From contig NZ_JRMB01000002.1 in the NCBI RefSeq assembly GCF_000759445.1, forward strand, positions 806,001-870,000: DNA of 64,000 nt, in the 5' to 3' direction. The notes under the pieces were generated by a model, which did no database searches, was not told where the DNA came from, and worked only from the letters and a program-made list of their open reading frames with translations. This document shows, piece by piece, positions 22,171 through 32,957 of the stretch. The first letter of the stretch is position 1; each line of letters opens with the position of its first letter. The DNA comes from Pseudomonas lutea (GTDB lineage Bacteria > Pseudomonadota > Gammaproteobacteria > Pseudomonadales > Pseudomonadaceae). The position numbers and the translations under genes are program-made.

Positions 22171-22524
22171 GGTGGTGTTCCTTCCCTATCAAATTCGAAT
22201 GGTTTGCAGAGTGTGGTACAGACGCGAAATGTAGATGCTGTATTCGACCTTTGGTTCGGCCAAACGCCCACAAACTGCATGCCTGGCGCGGTTTGGCGCT
22301 CAGGACCGGGCAAAACTAGCACAGCGCAACGCAAATATCCGCCCCTACCTACCCATTTGGTCAGCTTTATCGCCCATGACCGGTAAAAAAGTCATATTAA
22401 TGCGCTCAGGTCAGGGTTTTCGGCCCTTCCAGAGCGTTCGGCAGCCGGTGTGCGGTACACTTGCCGACTTTCGCACGGGCCTGGTCTGGTCCCGTTCAGT
22501 TCCCCTTCAGCAGCCGAGAATTCC
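22171..22524. other. Divergent hupN/yejK control region
   Basis: A 354-bp interval without protein genes. It has an AT-rich stretch near 22385-22400 (AAAAAAGTCATATTAATG). GGGAAGGA beside the hupN start (minus strand) is its ribosome site. No operator was recognised. Confidence 0.5.
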
Positions 22525-23526
22525 ATGCCGATCCGCCATGCCATCGTCCACCTGATCGATAAAAAGCCCGACGGCACGCCCGCCGTCCTTCACGCCCGGG
22601 ACTCCGAACTCGCCGAATCGCAGGCCATCGAGAACATGCTGGCGGACCTCAACGAGAGCTACAACGCCAAACAGGGCAAGGCCTGGGGTCTGTTTCATGC
22701 CGAGTCCGGCGCGCACCCGTTCAGTGGCTGGCTGAAGGAATACCTGGACGAGGGCAAGGACTTCACCCAGTTCAGCCGCGTCGCCGTAGAGCACTTACAG
22801 AAGCTGATGGAGGAGTCGAATCTGTCGGTGGGCGGGCACGTGCTGTTCGCCCATTACCAGCAGGGCATGACCGAGTACCTCGCCATCGCGCTGCTGCACC
22901 ACAGCGAAGGCGTGGCGGTGAACGATGCGCTGGACGTGACACCCTCCCGGCATCTGGACCTGGGTCAACTGCACCTTGCTTGCCGCATCAACATTTCCGA
23001 GTGGCAAAACAACAAGGCTTCCAAGCAGTACATCTCGTTCATCAAGGGCAAGAACGGCAAGAAAGTTTCGGAGTACTTCCGCGACTTCATCGGTTGCCAG
23101 GAAGGCGTCGACGGCCCTGGCGAAACCCGCACACTGCTCAAGGCATTCAGCGACTTCGTCGAGAGCGAGGACCTGCCCGAAGACTCAGCCCGCGAGAAGA
23201 CCAAGACACTGGTCGACTACGCCAGCAGCCAGAGCAAAATGGGTGAGCCCATGGGGCTTGAAGAGCTGTCCGGCCTGATCGACGAAGACCGCCCGCGGGC
23301 GTTCTACGAGCACATCCGCAACAAGGATTACGGCCTTTCGCCTGAGATTCCGGCCGACAAACGCACGCTCAATCAATTCCGGCGTTTTACCGGGCGCGCC
23401 GAAGGCCTGTCGATCAGCTTTGAAGCGCACTTGCTGGGCGACAAGATCGAGTATGACGAAGAGAAAGGCACGCTGATCATCAAGGGCCTGCCGACGCAAC
23501 TGACCGACCAGCTCAAGCGCCGCTGA
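22525..23526 (+). CDS. yejK: Nucleoid-associated protein YejK/NdpA
   Basis: A 333-residue protein of the 37-kDa nucleoid-associated family (NdpA). Family landmarks are the [13 protein letters not shown] start and the C-terminal [21 protein letters not shown] strand pair. The family binds DNA and has been linked to topoisomerase IV in P. aeruginosa. The ATG at 22525 is the conserved start. It is followed 21 bp later by the glutaredoxin gene on the same strand. Confidence 0.93.
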   Translation: MPIRHAIVHLIDKKPDGTPAVLHARDSELAESQAIENMLADLNESYNAKQGKAWGLFHAESGAHPFSGWLKEYLDEGKDFTQFSRVAVEHLQKLMEESNLSVGGHVLFAHYQQGMTEYLAIALLHHSEGVAVNDALDVTPSRHLDLGQLHLACRINISEWQNNKASKQYISFIKGKNGKKVSEYFRDFIGCQEGVDGPGETRTLLKAFSDFVESEDLPEDSAREKTKTLVDYASSQSKMGEPMGLEELSGLIDEDRPRAFYEHIRNKDYGLSPEIPADKRTLNQFRRFTGRAEGLSISFEAHLLGDKIEYDEEKGTLIIKGLPTQLTDQLKRR

Positions 23527-23547
23527 GCCTGCCGAGGAGCCGCCCGA

Positions 23548-23901
23548 ATGTTCGTACGTACGCTCAAGAAGTTTTTGCTGATCATGCTGGTAGTGGTCGT
23601 CTACCAGAACTGGGGCAAGATCGAGAACTTCGTTCACCCCTCCTCTTCGGTCGTGTCGCAGCAGGCCCAGGCCAACGCCAAGGTCACGCTGTACGCCACC
23701 GACTGGTGTGGCTACTGCAAACAGACGCGGCGCTTTCTCGACAGCCAGGGGATTCGCTACACCGAATTCGATATCGAAAAAGATGCCGCAGGCCGCAAGG
23801 CCTATGAAGCCCTGGGTGGCCGCGGCATTCCCCTGATCGACGTGAATGGCACGTTGATCAGAGGGTTCAGCGAAGAGCAGATTCTCGCCGCTTTGAAGTG
23901 A
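23548..23901 (+). CDS. Membrane-anchored glutaredoxin-like protein
   Basis: A 117-residue protein with an N-terminal hydrophobic segment (about residues 8-19) and a glutaredoxin domain whose active site is CGYC (Cys54, Cys57), followed by a GIPLIDVNG cis-proline loop. The anchor should place the thioredoxin fold at the periplasmic face, where it could act as a thiol-disulfide exchanger; the target is unknown. GAGGAG precedes the ATG. It probably forms an operon with yejK. Confidence 0.85.
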   Translation: MFVRTLKKFLLIMLVVVVYQNWGKIENFVHPSSSVVSQQAQANAKVTLYATDWCGYCKQTRRFLDSQGIRYTEFDIEKDAAGRKAYEALGGRGIPLIDVNGTLIRGFSEEQILAALK

Positions 23902-23940
23902 TTGAACGCTCCGGCGCACGGCGCCGGAGGTTGCGCTGGA

Positions 23941-24873
23941 TCAGGCCGTTTTTATCTGAAACCCGTACCGCGGGAAGTGCACATGCACAGTGCCCGCGCG
24001 TTCGTCCTCCCGCCGCAGGATGATTTCTTCGCGCCCGCTGAACATCAGTTCCCCTTCCACCGGGTCAACGCCGTAATCCACCGCTGACACCGAGACCTGC
24101 TGGCCGGCGGTAAAGCCGTTGGGGTCGCTGAATACCTCTTCAGGCAGCGGCGCAGGCGTGGCAGCGCGAGCGATTTCCACCGCATCGGCCGAATCCAGCT
24201 CGCTCGGCGCGCCATGCCCGAACGCGATAACCCGCTCGTACCAACTCAGGACGGCCGGGTAGGCGTCCACCAGCGGGGATGTCACCGGGGTCTGTTTCAG
24301 GAACCAAAGGGTGTGGGCGACCGAGAAATCAGCGATCGAAGGTGCGCCGAGGAGGAAATCACCATTGCGCTCGAGCTGGGTTTCCAGACGTGCCATCAGG
24401 GTTGGCCATTGATGCTGCGCCACTTCCAGCGGCACGCGATTGGCGCTGCCGCCATTGAACAACGTGGCGCGGTCGGCAACGAATGCCTTCACCGCCTCAG
24501 GCGGGACCTTGGCGAAACGCGCGGCCATTGAGGCAGGTTGAAACACCAGACTGACAGAGTTCAGAAACAACACCGAATCCGCCCACGCCGCCAGGCTTGC
24601 CGAGGTGAATTCCTGGCCTTCAGGGTAGAACGTGGGTGAGGCCTTTTCCTGCTCAAGTCGACGAGCAATCAGCGCAGTGTCGCAATAGATGTCTGCGCCT
24701 ACTTGCAGCACGGGGGTCTTGCGATAGCCGCCGGTGAGGGGCATGAGATCGGGCTTGGGCATGATCGACGGGATGATCACCGAGCGCCAGGACAGGCCTT
24801 TGAAGCCCATCATCAGCCGGGCTTTCTCCGCGAAGAGTGACATTGGATAGTGGTGAAGAATCAACTCAGACAT
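23941..24873 (-). CDS. Glutathione S-transferase family protein
   Basis: A 310-residue protein with an N-terminal thioredoxin-like GST domain (SELILHHYPMSLFAEKARLMM; cis-Pro in RKTPVLQVG) and an all-helical C-terminal domain, then an unusual extra tail of about 80 residues (from about 230) with beta character. The tail is longer than in common GSTs. The start is the ATG at 24873; four more codons upstream are possible. Substrate unknown. Confidence 0.85.
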   Translation of the reverse strand: MSELILHHYPMSLFAEKARLMMGFKGLSWRSVIIPSIMPKPDLMPLTGGYRKTPVLQVGADIYCDTALIARRLEQEKASPTFYPEGQEFTSASLAAWADSVLFLNSVSLVFQPASMAARFAKVPPEAVKAFVADRATLFNGGSANRVPLEVAQHQWPTLMARLETQLERNGDFLLGAPSIADFSVAHTLWFLKQTPVTSPLVDAYPAVLSWYERVIAFGHGAPSELDSADAVEIARAATPAPLPEEVFSDPNGFTAGQQVSVSAVDYGVDPVEGELMFSGREEIILRREDERAGTVHVHFPRYGFQIKTA

Positions 24874-24937
24874 GCTTCGGGCCATCCGTAGGGGGAAACC
24901 GCCAGCTTAGCCGCACAGGCGCTGATGGCATACCCGC

Positions 24938-25303
24938 TCAGACTGATGGCAGCGCATCACCCGGCTGGATATAGCTCGCAGCCAGGCACTCCTTGGCGCT
25001 TTTACGCAGCTTTTTTATCAGCCTCTCCTGGCGCAAGGCATCACCCTTGTCGCGGCAACGCTCCACATACACAAGCGCCACTGCGGGGCTCGAACTGAAA
25101 AACCGCGCGCCTTTGCCGCTTTGATGTTTAACGAAGCGCTCTTGAGGATCAGTGCTGATGCCGCAGTACAGTGAGCCGTTGGCCGCGCGAACCAGGTACA
25201 CGAACCAGGATTTCGCCGGCACATCGGACGGCGGGGGCTTCGCGACTAGGGCAGTAACGGCCATGCACGGCTGAGCAGATGAGTCGAGGGGAACGGGTTC
25301 CAT
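24938..25303 (-). CDS. GIY-YIG nuclease family protein
   Basis: A 121-residue protein of the short YhbQ-like GIY-YIG type: [17 protein letters not shown] carries the two sheet motifs, and [14 protein letters not shown] the conserved Arg/His helix. About 25 extra N-terminal residues precede the domain, and an internal ATG at 25264 is an alternative start. Family members are putative endonucleases of unclear role. The gene starts 7 bp after the NTF2-like gene, so the two are probably co-transcribed. Confidence 0.85.
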   Translation of the reverse strand: MEPVPLDSSAQPCMAVTALVAKPPPSDVPAKSWFVYLVRAANGSLYCGISTDPQERFVKHQSGKGARFFSSSPAVALVYVERCRDKGDALRQERLIKKLRKSAKECLAASYIQPGDALPSV

Positions 25304-25310
25304 CAGAGCC

Positions 25311-25796
25311 TCAGCGAGCAGCCTGAAAAGCCTTCAGCCCTTTCTGCCCCTGAGCACGGATGGCGTTTTGAACAAATGGCGCCCAGCCCAGTAAAGCGCC
25401 CCTGGCGCCCAGCGCCTGCCGCGCCCACCGCCACAGGTCGAAGTGATCGTGGTGCTCGCAGATCTTGCCGTCGCGAAATACAAACCGCGCCTGAATGTCG
25501 TTGACCACCGTGCGACCTGTCTGGCTGAACAGATAGGTCGCGACCCAGTGCGCAGCGCCGGTATGGGTGTCGGCGCGGACCTGATCGAAGATCACCGAAA
25601 AATCCCGCGCGCGTGACGTCAGCATGCGCCACATGTCGCCGGCATCCCGTCCGCGCAGCTCGCCGAACACCGGGTCGGAAAACACCACGTCTTCGCTGTA
25701 GCAAGCGGCCATCGCCTCGGCGTCCAGACGGCTGAACGCCTCGTAGAAGCGCGTGATCAACGCGCTGTTGTGCTCACTGGTAAAGGTTTCGCTCAT
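25311..25796 (-). CDS. NTF2-like (SnoaL-type) protein
   Basis: A 161-residue protein with the NTF2-like cone fold pattern: an N-terminal helix with [28 protein letters not shown] and later strands ending in [15 protein letters not shown]. Such folds serve as small enzymes or binding domains; no catalytic pair can be named with confidence. It lies 87 bp after the MFS transporter stop and overlaps nothing. Confidence 0.8.
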   Translation of the reverse strand: MSETFTSEHNSALITRFYEAFSRLDAEAMAACYSEDVVFSDPVFGELRGRDAGDMWRMLTSRARDFSVIFDQVRADTHTGAAHWVATYLFSQTGRTVVNDIQARFVFRDGKICEHHDHFDLWRWARQALGARGALLGWAPFVQNAIRAQGQKGLKAFQAAR

Positions 25797-25883
25797 GGGA
25801 ACGCCGTCCGTGGAGATTGGATGCCTGCAAGATAAGCGGCCGCGCAGCGTTTTGCCATGAGCATTCGCATGAGAAGTGCCTCC

Positions 25884-27191
25884 TCACACTTTCTCGCTGG
25901 TGACGCCAACGTACAACCCCCGGCCCGCGCCCAGCCCGGCGATGATCGCCGCAACGCCGATGATGCCGAAGATCCAGCCCACCGAGTCCCAGTTACCGGT
26001 CCAGTCATGCACCACGCCGACGGCGAATGGCCCGAGCGATGCCAGTGTGTAACCGAAGCCCTGCGCCATGCTGGAGAGGTTCGCAGCGACATGGGAGTCG
26101 CGTGAGCGCAAGACGATCAGCGTCAGCGCCAGGCTGAACGTCCCGCCCTGCCCCAGTCCAAGCACAATGGCCCAGGCCCACAATTGCTCAAGCGGTGCGT
26201 ACAGACAGCCAAACAGACCGGCGAGCGTCAGCAGCATGACCAGCACGATGGCAACGCGTTGATCCTTGCCGCGCGTGGCCAGCCATGGCGCGGTCAACGA
26301 GCTGACCAGTTGCACCAGAATCGAGCCGGAGAGCAGCAGCCCCGCCTCGGTCGCGGTCAGCCCGCGACCGATGAGAATCGATGGCAGCCAGCCGAACACG
26401 ATATAGGCGAGCGACGATTGCAGGCCCATATAAAGGGTGACTTGCCAGGCCAGCGGATCACGACGCAAGCCCCGCACCCGGTAGGCCACCTGGTGCTGAC
26501 CGTGACGCTGGCGCGTCTGCGGCCACCAGAAAATGGCGGCGAGAATAGCCGGGACGATCCAGAACCCCAGGCCCAGCATCCAGTTGCTGCCGCTGCCATC
26601 GCTGAGTGCCTCGCTCAGCGGGACCGTGGACCCTGCGGCCACAGCCGCGCCCAGGCACAGCGCCATGGTGTAGACACCGGTCATGGCGCCAGCCTGTTTG
26701 GCGAAGTCGCGCTTGACGATGCCAGGGAGCAACACCCCAATGATGCCAATGCTGGCGCCGGCCATGATGCTGCCGGCGAACAGCCCGAACTCACCCAGCG
26801 AACTGCGCAAAACGATGCCGCCTGCCAGTGTCAGCAGGATGCCCAGCACGACGCGTTCGCTGCCAAAGCGCCGCGCAAGGATCGGCGCAAGCGGCGCGAA
26901 CAGCCCCAGGCAAAGCACCGGCAAGGTCGTCAGCAAGCCAGCCGTGGCAGCAGTAAGTCCCAGGCTTCGTGACACCTCACTCAACAGCGGCGCCATGCTC
27001 GACAAGGCCGGGCGCAGGTTCAGCGCTACCAGCACCAGCCCGAGCAGCAGGAACCAGGGGCGCTTGAGCACAGGGTGCGATTGCTGCACCTGCTCGTCAT
27101 CCGCTTCCGCGTCGATCAGCAGTTTGTCTATTTCATGGGGAGTCGAAGCATTGGAACGGGGACTGCTCGCCGTCGGCGCCTTGATCGTCAT
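25884..27191 (-). CDS. CynX/NimT-type MFS transporter
   Basis: A 435-residue major-facilitator protein with about 12 membrane spans after a hydrophilic N-terminal stretch of about 45 residues. The RPWFLLLGLVLVALNLRPALSS first span is typical of the cyanate/nitroimidazole (CynX/NimT) branch. The ATG at 27191 is chosen because the protein aligns from there; the frame extends upstream into a REP-containing region. Substrate is unknown. Neighbours do not point to one. Confidence 0.88.
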   Translation of the reverse strand: MTIKAPTASSPRSNASTPHEIDKLLIDAEADDEQVQQSHPVLKRPWFLLLGLVLVALNLRPALSSMAPLLSEVSRSLGLTAATAGLLTTLPVLCLGLFAPLAPILARRFGSERVVLGILLTLAGGIVLRSSLGEFGLFAGSIMAGASIGIIGVLLPGIVKRDFAKQAGAMTGVYTMALCLGAAVAAGSTVPLSEALSDGSGSNWMLGLGFWIVPAILAAIFWWPQTRQRHGQHQVAYRVRGLRRDPLAWQVTLYMGLQSSLAYIVFGWLPSILIGRGLTATEAGLLLSGSILVQLVSSLTAPWLATRGKDQRVAIVLVMLLTLAGLFGCLYAPLEQLWAWAIVLGLGQGGTFSLALTLIVLRSRDSHVAANLSSMAQGFGYTLASLGPFAVGVVHDWTGNWDSVGWIFGIIGVAAIIAGLGAGRGLYVGVTSEKV

Positions 27192-27352
27192 GGGATTCTC
27201 GTGGGGGCAGGAGGATGTAACAGCGCATTGCGCAAAGGCGTAATCCTGTTGGAGATCGACGGAGAACACAAGTTTTACGAGGATTGGGTACAGTTTTAAG
27301 ACCCGCAGATGTGCTTCTGTCCGGAGGGCATTGGAGCGGACATACGCAATGC

Positions 27353-27470
27353 TGTAGGAGCGCGCTTGCCCGCGAAGATTTAGGTAGGTGCGACCTTTCG
27401 TCATCGCCTGACAGATTTTTCGCGGGCAAGCGCGCTCCTACAGGTATGTATGCGTAAGTGCGCTCCCACA
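27353..27470. repeat. REP inverted pair plus a third degenerate REP half
   Basis: TGTAGGAGCGCGCTTGCCC at 27353 is mirrored by GGCAAGCGCGCTCCTACAG ending at 27443. A third truncated copy, GTGCGCTCCCACAAGG, follows near 27457-27472. The rest of 27192-27536 holds the aapP terminator; no gene is seen. Confidence 0.8.
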
Positions 27471-27485
27471 AGGCGATTAGCAGGC

Positions 27486-27514
27486 ATAAAAAACCCGGAC
27501 CTGAGTCCGGGTTT
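27486..27514 (-). terminator. Terminator of the aapJQMP operon
   Basis: AAACCCGGAC (27491-27500) pairs with GTCCGGGTTT (27505-27514); on the minus strand a TTTTTT run follows. It lies 23 bp after the aapP stop. Confidence 0.9.
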
Positions 27515-27536
27515 CTCACGCTGCCACTTCAAACGA

Positions 27537-28301
27537 TCAATGAAGGATCTGGCTGAGGAACAACCGCGTACGGTCACTCTGCGGGTTATCGAAGAAGTCG
27601 TTCGGCGCGGCCTGTTCGACGATCTCGCCCTTGTCCATGAAGATCACGCGGTTCGCCACCGTGCGCGCAAAACCCATCTCGTGGGTCACGCAGAGCATGG
27701 TCATGCCCTCTTCCGCCAGGCCGACCATGGTGTCGAGCACTTCTTTCACCATTTCAGGGTCGAGGGCCGAAGTCGGCTCGTCGAACAACATGATTTTCGG
27801 CTTCATGCACAGCGCGCGGGCAATTGCCACGCGCTGCTGCTGGCCACCGGACAGCTGGCCCGGATACTTGTGCGCCTGCTCAGGAATACGCACGCGCTCC
27901 AGGTAATGCATGGCGATTTCTTCGGCCTTGCGCTTGGGCATCTTGCGCACCCACATCGGCGCCAGCGTGCAGTTTTGCAGGATGGTCAGGTGCGGGAACA
28001 GGTTGAAGTGCTGGAACACCATGCCGACTTCGCGACGAATCGTCTCGATCTGCTTCAAATCCGAGGTCAGCTCGGTGCCGTCAACTACGATACGACCTTG
28101 CTGGTGCTCTTCCAGACGGTTGAGGCAACGGATGGTCGTTGACTTGCCCGACCCCGAAGGGCCGCACAGGACAATCCGCTCGCCCTGGCGCACGTTCAGG
28201 TTGATGTCTTTCAACACGTGGAACTGGCCGTACCACTTGTGTACGCCTTCCATCCGGATCATGCCTTCGGCGCCCAGAGGCTTACTGATAGCTTCACTCA
28301 T
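27537..28301 (-). CDS. aapP: General L-amino-acid ABC transporter ATPase
   Basis: A 254-residue ABC ATPase with Walker A GPSGSGKS at residues 47-54, the LSGGQ signature, Walker [15 protein letters not shown] and the switch histidine in VTHEMGFA. It energises uptake through AapQ/AapM. The start at 28301 lies 10 bp after aapM stops. Sequences upstream of this ATG overlap aapM and are not part of the protein. Last gene of the operon, followed by a terminator. Confidence 0.95.
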   Translation of the reverse strand: MSEAISKPLGAEGMIRMEGVHKWYGQFHVLKDINLNVRQGERIVLCGPSGSGKSTTIRCLNRLEEHQQGRIVVDGTELTSDLKQIETIRREVGMVFQHFNLFPHLTILQNCTLAPMWVRKMPKRKAEEIAMHYLERVRIPEQAHKYPGQLSGGQQQRVAIARALCMKPKIMLFDEPTSALDPEMVKEVLDTMVGLAEEGMTMLCVTHEMGFARTVANRVIFMDKGEIVEQAAPNDFFDNPQSDRTRLFLSQILH

Positions 28302-28311
28302 CACAAAACTC

Positions 28312-29409
28312 CTAACGCTTGTGGCCTGTGTCCAACTTACGCTCCAAATGCATGGAGTAGCGGGACATGCCGAAACAGAAGATCCAGAACACCAGGGCCG
28401 CGAAAACATAACCCTCGGTCGCCATGCCGAGCCACTTGGGGTCGGCGGCAGCTTGTTTGACGCTGTTGAGCAGGTCGAACAGGCCGATGATGATCACCAG
28501 ACTGGTGTCCTTGAACAACGCGATCACGGTGTTGACCAGACCGGGGATGACCAGCTTCAGGGCCTGCGGCAGAATCACCAGCCCCATGCGGCGCCAGTAA
28601 CCGAGGCCCATTGCCGCAGCCGCTTCGTACTGACCCTTCGGAATGGCCTGCATGCCGCCGCGCACTACCTCGGCCACATACGCCGACTGGAACAGGATCA
28701 CGCCGATGAGTGCCCGCAGCAGCTTGTCGAAGTTCATGCCTTCAGGCAGGAACAACGGCAGCATCACCGACGACATGAACAGCACCGTGATCAGCGGAAC
28801 GCCCCGCCAGAACTCGATGAACGTCACGCACATCACGCGGATGGCCGGCATTTCGGAGCGACGCCCCAGGGCCAGGACCACCCCCAGTGGCAACGCACCG
28901 GCGATACCCACCGTGGCGATCACCAGGGTCAGCATCAGGCCGCCCCACTGACTGGTTGCAACCAGGTCCATGCCGAACACACCGCCGTGCAGCAGGAAGT
29001 AGGCCACGACCGGGTAGATGAACAGGAACGACAGGCCGTAGATCGCCTTGCGCGGCATCACTTTGATGAACAGCGGCGCGGCGCCGATGATCGCCAGCCA
29101 GACGGTCAGATCAACCCTCCAGCGCAGCGCCTGCGGGTAGTAGCCGTACATGAACTGGCCGAAGCGCTGTTCAATGAACACCCAGCAGGCGCCGGCCTTG
29201 GTGCAGTCGGCACGCGTGGTGCCGACCCAGTTGGCATCGAAGATGGCCCAACTCAGCAGCGGTGGTACGACCAGCCAGATCAAGTAAATCGCGAACAGGG
29301 TCAACAGCGTGTTGATCCAGCTCGAAAAGAGGTTCTGGCGCATCCATGCCACCGGGCCGAAGACTTTGTTCGGCGGGGGCATGTCAGGTTTGAAAGTATG
29401 GGATGTCAT
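28312..29409 (-). CDS. aapM: General L-amino-acid ABC transporter permease
   Basis: A 365-residue permease of the polar-amino-acid (HisM/GltK) type. An N-terminal extension with several spans precedes the core; the EAA-type loop reads [26 protein letters not shown] near residues 245-270. It pairs with AapQ in the inner membrane. The gene starts 10 bp after aapQ stops. Confidence 0.95.
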   Translation of the reverse strand: MTSHTFKPDMPPPNKVFGPVAWMRQNLFSSWINTLLTLFAIYLIWLVVPPLLSWAIFDANWVGTTRADCTKAGACWVFIEQRFGQFMYGYYPQALRWRVDLTVWLAIIGAAPLFIKVMPRKAIYGLSFLFIYPVVAYFLLHGGVFGMDLVATSQWGGLMLTLVIATVGIAGALPLGVVLALGRRSEMPAIRVMCVTFIEFWRGVPLITVLFMSSVMLPLFLPEGMNFDKLLRALIGVILFQSAYVAEVVRGGMQAIPKGQYEAAAAMGLGYWRRMGLVILPQALKLVIPGLVNTVIALFKDTSLVIIIGLFDLLNSVKQAAADPKWLGMATEGYVFAALVFWIFCFGMSRYSMHLERKLDTGHKR

Positions 29410-29419
29410 GCGCGTTTCC

Positions 29420-30601
29420 TCACCGCTCGATCAGCGCAATGCGCTTGTTGTACCAGTTCATCAGCAGGGAAATGCTGATACTGATCGCCAGGTACACGCT
29501 CATGGTGATGGCAATGACTTCGATGGCCTGACCGGTCTGATTGAGCACGGTACCGGCGAACAGCGAAACCATTTCCGGGTAACCGATACCGGCGGCCAGC
29601 GACGAGTTCTTCGCCAGGTTCAGGTATTGGCTGGTCAACGGCGGAATGATCACCCGCAGTGCCTGCGGGATGATGACCTTGCGCAGTGTCGGCCCTGGAC
29701 GCAGGCCCAGTGAACGTGCCGCCTCTGTCTGCCCATGACTCACCGACTTGATGCCCGAGCGCACGATTTCTGCGATGAAGGCGGCAGTGTAGACCGTCAG
29801 TGCGAGGGTCAAAGCCAGCAGTTCAGGAATCAGCACCCAGCCGCCAACAAAGTTGAAGCCTTTCAGTTCAGGTACTTCCCAATGCACCGGTGCACCGAAG
29901 ATCAGCGCGCACAGCGCCGGGATCACGATGAACAGCGCCAGGCCTGCCCAGAACTTGTGGAACGGGACGCCGGTGGCTTCGAAGCGTTTGTTCGCCCAGC
30001 GTGTCATGAACACGATGGCAACAATGGCCAGCACCACGCTGATCACGAAAGGCCACGCGGCATCGGTGGCAATCGCGGCCGGCATGTTCAGGCCGCGGCT
30101 GCTGACGAAGAACGACCCGAAAAACCCGTGTGCAGCCCGCGGACCCGGCAGGGTCAGGAACACCGCGAAGTACCAGAACAGGATCTGCAGCAGTGGCGGG
30201 ATATTACGGAAGACTTCGACGTAAACCGTCGCCAGCTTGTTGATGATCCAGTTGTTGGACAGACGCGCGACGCCGACGATGAAGCCCAGCAGGGTCGCGA
30301 GGATCACGCCGATGAATGTCACCAGCAGCGTGTTGAGCAAACCGATCAGGAAAACCCGCGCGTAGGTGTCCGACTCCGTGAACGGAATCAGGTGCTGCGC
30401 GATGCCGAAGCCGGCACTGTTTTCAAGGAAACCGAAACCTGAGGTGATACCCCGGTGTTGCAGGTTGGTCTGGGTGTTATCGAACAGATACCAACCCATC
30501 GCGACTACGGCGACAACCGTAATTATCTGAAATAGCCACGCACGCACTTTAGGGTCGCTGAAGCTGAGCCTCTGCTTGGGTGCGCTGATTTGATTTTGCA
30601 T
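29420..30601 (-). CDS. aapQ: General L-amino-acid ABC transporter permease
   Basis: A 393-residue permease with a first span at about residues 25-42 and the core in the C-terminal half, carrying the loop GQTEAARSLGLRPG near residue 295 before the ATPase-contact segment. It is typical of AapQ/BztB, with a long periplasmic insertion. It is separated from aapJ by a strong hairpin. Confidence 0.95.
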   Translation of the reverse strand: MQNQISAPKQRLSFSDPKVRAWLFQIITVVAVVAMGWYLFDNTQTNLQHRGITSGFGFLENSAGFGIAQHLIPFTESDTYARVFLIGLLNTLLVTFIGVILATLLGFIVGVARLSNNWIINKLATVYVEVFRNIPPLLQILFWYFAVFLTLPGPRAAHGFFGSFFVSSRGLNMPAAIATDAAWPFVISVVLAIVAIVFMTRWANKRFEATGVPFHKFWAGLALFIVIPALCALIFGAPVHWEVPELKGFNFVGGWVLIPELLALTLALTVYTAAFIAEIVRSGIKSVSHGQTEAARSLGLRPGPTLRKVIIPQALRVIIPPLTSQYLNLAKNSSLAAGIGYPEMVSLFAGTVLNQTGQAIEVIAITMSVYLAISISISLLMNWYNKRIALIER

Positions 30602-30628
30602 GGAGTGCCCCGGAAGAAATGCAACAAA

Positions 30629-30659
30629 GCGCCCGGCTGCGGATCACGCAGCCGGGCGC
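30629..30659 (-). terminator. Intercistronic hairpin between aapJ and aapQ
   Basis: GCGCCCGGCTGCG (30629-30641) and CGCAGCCGGGCGC (30647-30659) form a perfect 13-bp stem with a 5-nt loop, 7 bp after the aapJ stop. On the minus strand only TTTGTTG follows, so termination would be partial. Such hairpins commonly protect the binding-protein mRNA and lower expression of the permease genes. Confidence 0.75.
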
Positions 30660-30666
30660 AGGTCAA

Positions 30667-31698
30667 TCAACGCACTGGTGGTGCGTATTGAATGCCGCCA
30701 GCGTTCCACAGAGCGTTCTGACCACGAGCGATCTCCAGAGGAGTGGCTGCGCCCAGGTTCTTCTCGAAGATTTCGCCGTAGTTACCCACTTGCTTGACGA
30801 TCTGCACGACCCAGTCTTTCTTCAGCTTGAGCTGCGGACCGTAGTCGCCGTCGGCACCCAGCAGGCGCGCCACGTCAGGGTTCTTGGTGGATTTGGCTTC
30901 GGCTTCAACGTTTTTCGACGTGACGCCTGCTTCTTCGGCGTTCAGCAGGGCGTAGCCCACCCAGCGAACGATGGTGGTGAAGTCTTCATCGCCACGCGCG
31001 ACGACAGGACCCAGTGGCTCCTTGGAGATGGTTTCAGGCAGAACGACGTAGTCCTTCGGCGAAGCCAGCTTGGAGCGCTGTGCGTAGAGCTGGGATTTGT
31101 CGGAGGTCAGCACGTCGCAACGGCCGGACTCAAGCGACTTGGCGCTTTCGTCGGAGGTGTCGAACGTGATCGGGGTGTACTTGAGGTTGTTGGCGCGGAA
31201 ATAGTCCGACACGTTCAACTCAGTGGTGGTACCGGCTTGAATGCAGATGGTCGCGCCGTCCAGCTCCTTGGCACTTTTCACGCCCAGCTTGCTGTTGGCC
31301 AGGAAGCCAACGCCGTCGTAATAGGTGACGAAGCCGGGGAACACCAGACCCATGCTCGCGTCACGGGAGCTGGTCCAGGTGGTGTTACGCGACAGGATGT
31401 CGATTTCGCCGGACTGCAGCGCGGTGAAACGCTCTTTTGCGTTCAGCTGGCTGAATTTGACCTTGGTCGCGTCACCGAATACTGCGGCAGCGACAGCGCG
31501 GCAGAAGTCGGCGTCGATGCCCTGGATCTTGCCGCTTGCGTCCGGAACCGAGAAACCTGGCAGACCGTCACTGACGCCGCACTGAATAAAGCCCTTCTTC
31601 TGAATGGCGTCCAGCTTGGCACCCGCTTGAGCGAACCCGGTCAGACCGAGCGCTGCAGCAGCGGCCACGACAGCCAGGGTGGATTTCAACATCTTCAT
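30667..31698 (-). CDS. aapJ: General L-amino-acid ABC transporter binding protein
   Basis: A 343-residue periplasmic solute-binding protein of family 3. The signal peptide is MKMLKSTLAVVAAAAALGL... with probable cleavage after AQA near residue 25. Mature-protein motifs include GFIQCGVSDGLPGFS and the DADFCRAVAAAVFGD segment. It captures a range of L-amino acids for AapQMP. GGAGG sits 7 nt before the ATG. Confidence 0.95.
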   Translation of the reverse strand: MKMLKSTLAVVAAAAALGLTGFAQAGAKLDAIQKKGFIQCGVSDGLPGFSVPDASGKIQGIDADFCRAVAAAVFGDATKVKFSQLNAKERFTALQSGEIDILSRNTTWTSSRDASMGLVFPGFVTYYDGVGFLANSKLGVKSAKELDGATICIQAGTTTELNVSDYFRANNLKYTPITFDTSDESAKSLESGRCDVLTSDKSQLYAQRSKLASPKDYVVLPETISKEPLGPVVARGDEDFTTIVRWVGYALLNAEEAGVTSKNVEAEAKSTKNPDVARLLGADGDYGPQLKLKKDWVVQIVKQVGNYGEIFEKNLGAATPLEIARGQNALWNAGGIQYAPPVR

Positions 31699-32034
31699 TC
31701 AAACCTCCAGTTTGCTCTTTGTTGTGTAGGAGCTTTAGCCCCGTCGCACCCTTGTGAGGCATTAACGACCCGTGCTGGCTTTTTTTTGGGTCATGCGACG
31801 TTGAACCCGTTTACCGCCCTACGCGCCAGGCAACTGGACGCTGCAGGATCGGCATGATGCGAGTCCGACGGACTGAAGCCCCATGATGTCCTTGAACCCC
31901 GAGGTTCAAAGCGAATCGTGCCGGGAATCCTGCTGAATGATTCCATGCTGCCTCTGGCGCAACACAAGGCCGTCTGCTTGATAGCCCATTAGTGTTACCG
32001 CCCGAGGTGAGCGCCTTCACTCCGCGGGTTTTGT

Positions 32035-32050
32035 AGCAAAGCCCGTACCA
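32035..32050 (-). promoter_or_regulatory. Predicted sigma-54 promoter upstream of aapJ
   Basis: On the minus strand, TGGTACGGGCTTTGCT has GG and GC exactly 10 bp apart, with ACG after the GG and TTTGC at -12. Transcription would start near 32024 and run about 325 nt to the aapJ start. A palindrome TTGAACC-CCGA-GGTTCAA (31891-31908) lies in this leader. Many Pseudomonas amino-acid uptake operons use sigma-54; the activator here is unknown. No other feature is seen in 31699-32187. Confidence 0.55.
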
Positions 32051-32148
32051 CCATGCTGGCAATGTCGAATTAGCGACAGGTCAAGATCAAAACTTGTAAC
32101 CTTGCGACATATTCGATAACGCGTCAGCGAGCCTGCGCACCGCCTTAA

Positions 32149-32844
<696 letters not shown>

Positions 32845-32957
32845 TCCCCTCATTTGAACCTTCCAATTGCGTTGCAGATTTGTTAGGACACTACGCCGCG
32901 CCGGAATCTTGCTTTACACTCCCGGCGTACTTTCCTTAATCAACCGATGAGATCACC

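Noticed and set aside
27910..29478. 522-codon plus-strand frame across aapP/aapM
   Set aside because: It crosses two well-supported minus-strand genes and is rich in His/Gln/Arg as shadow frames are.
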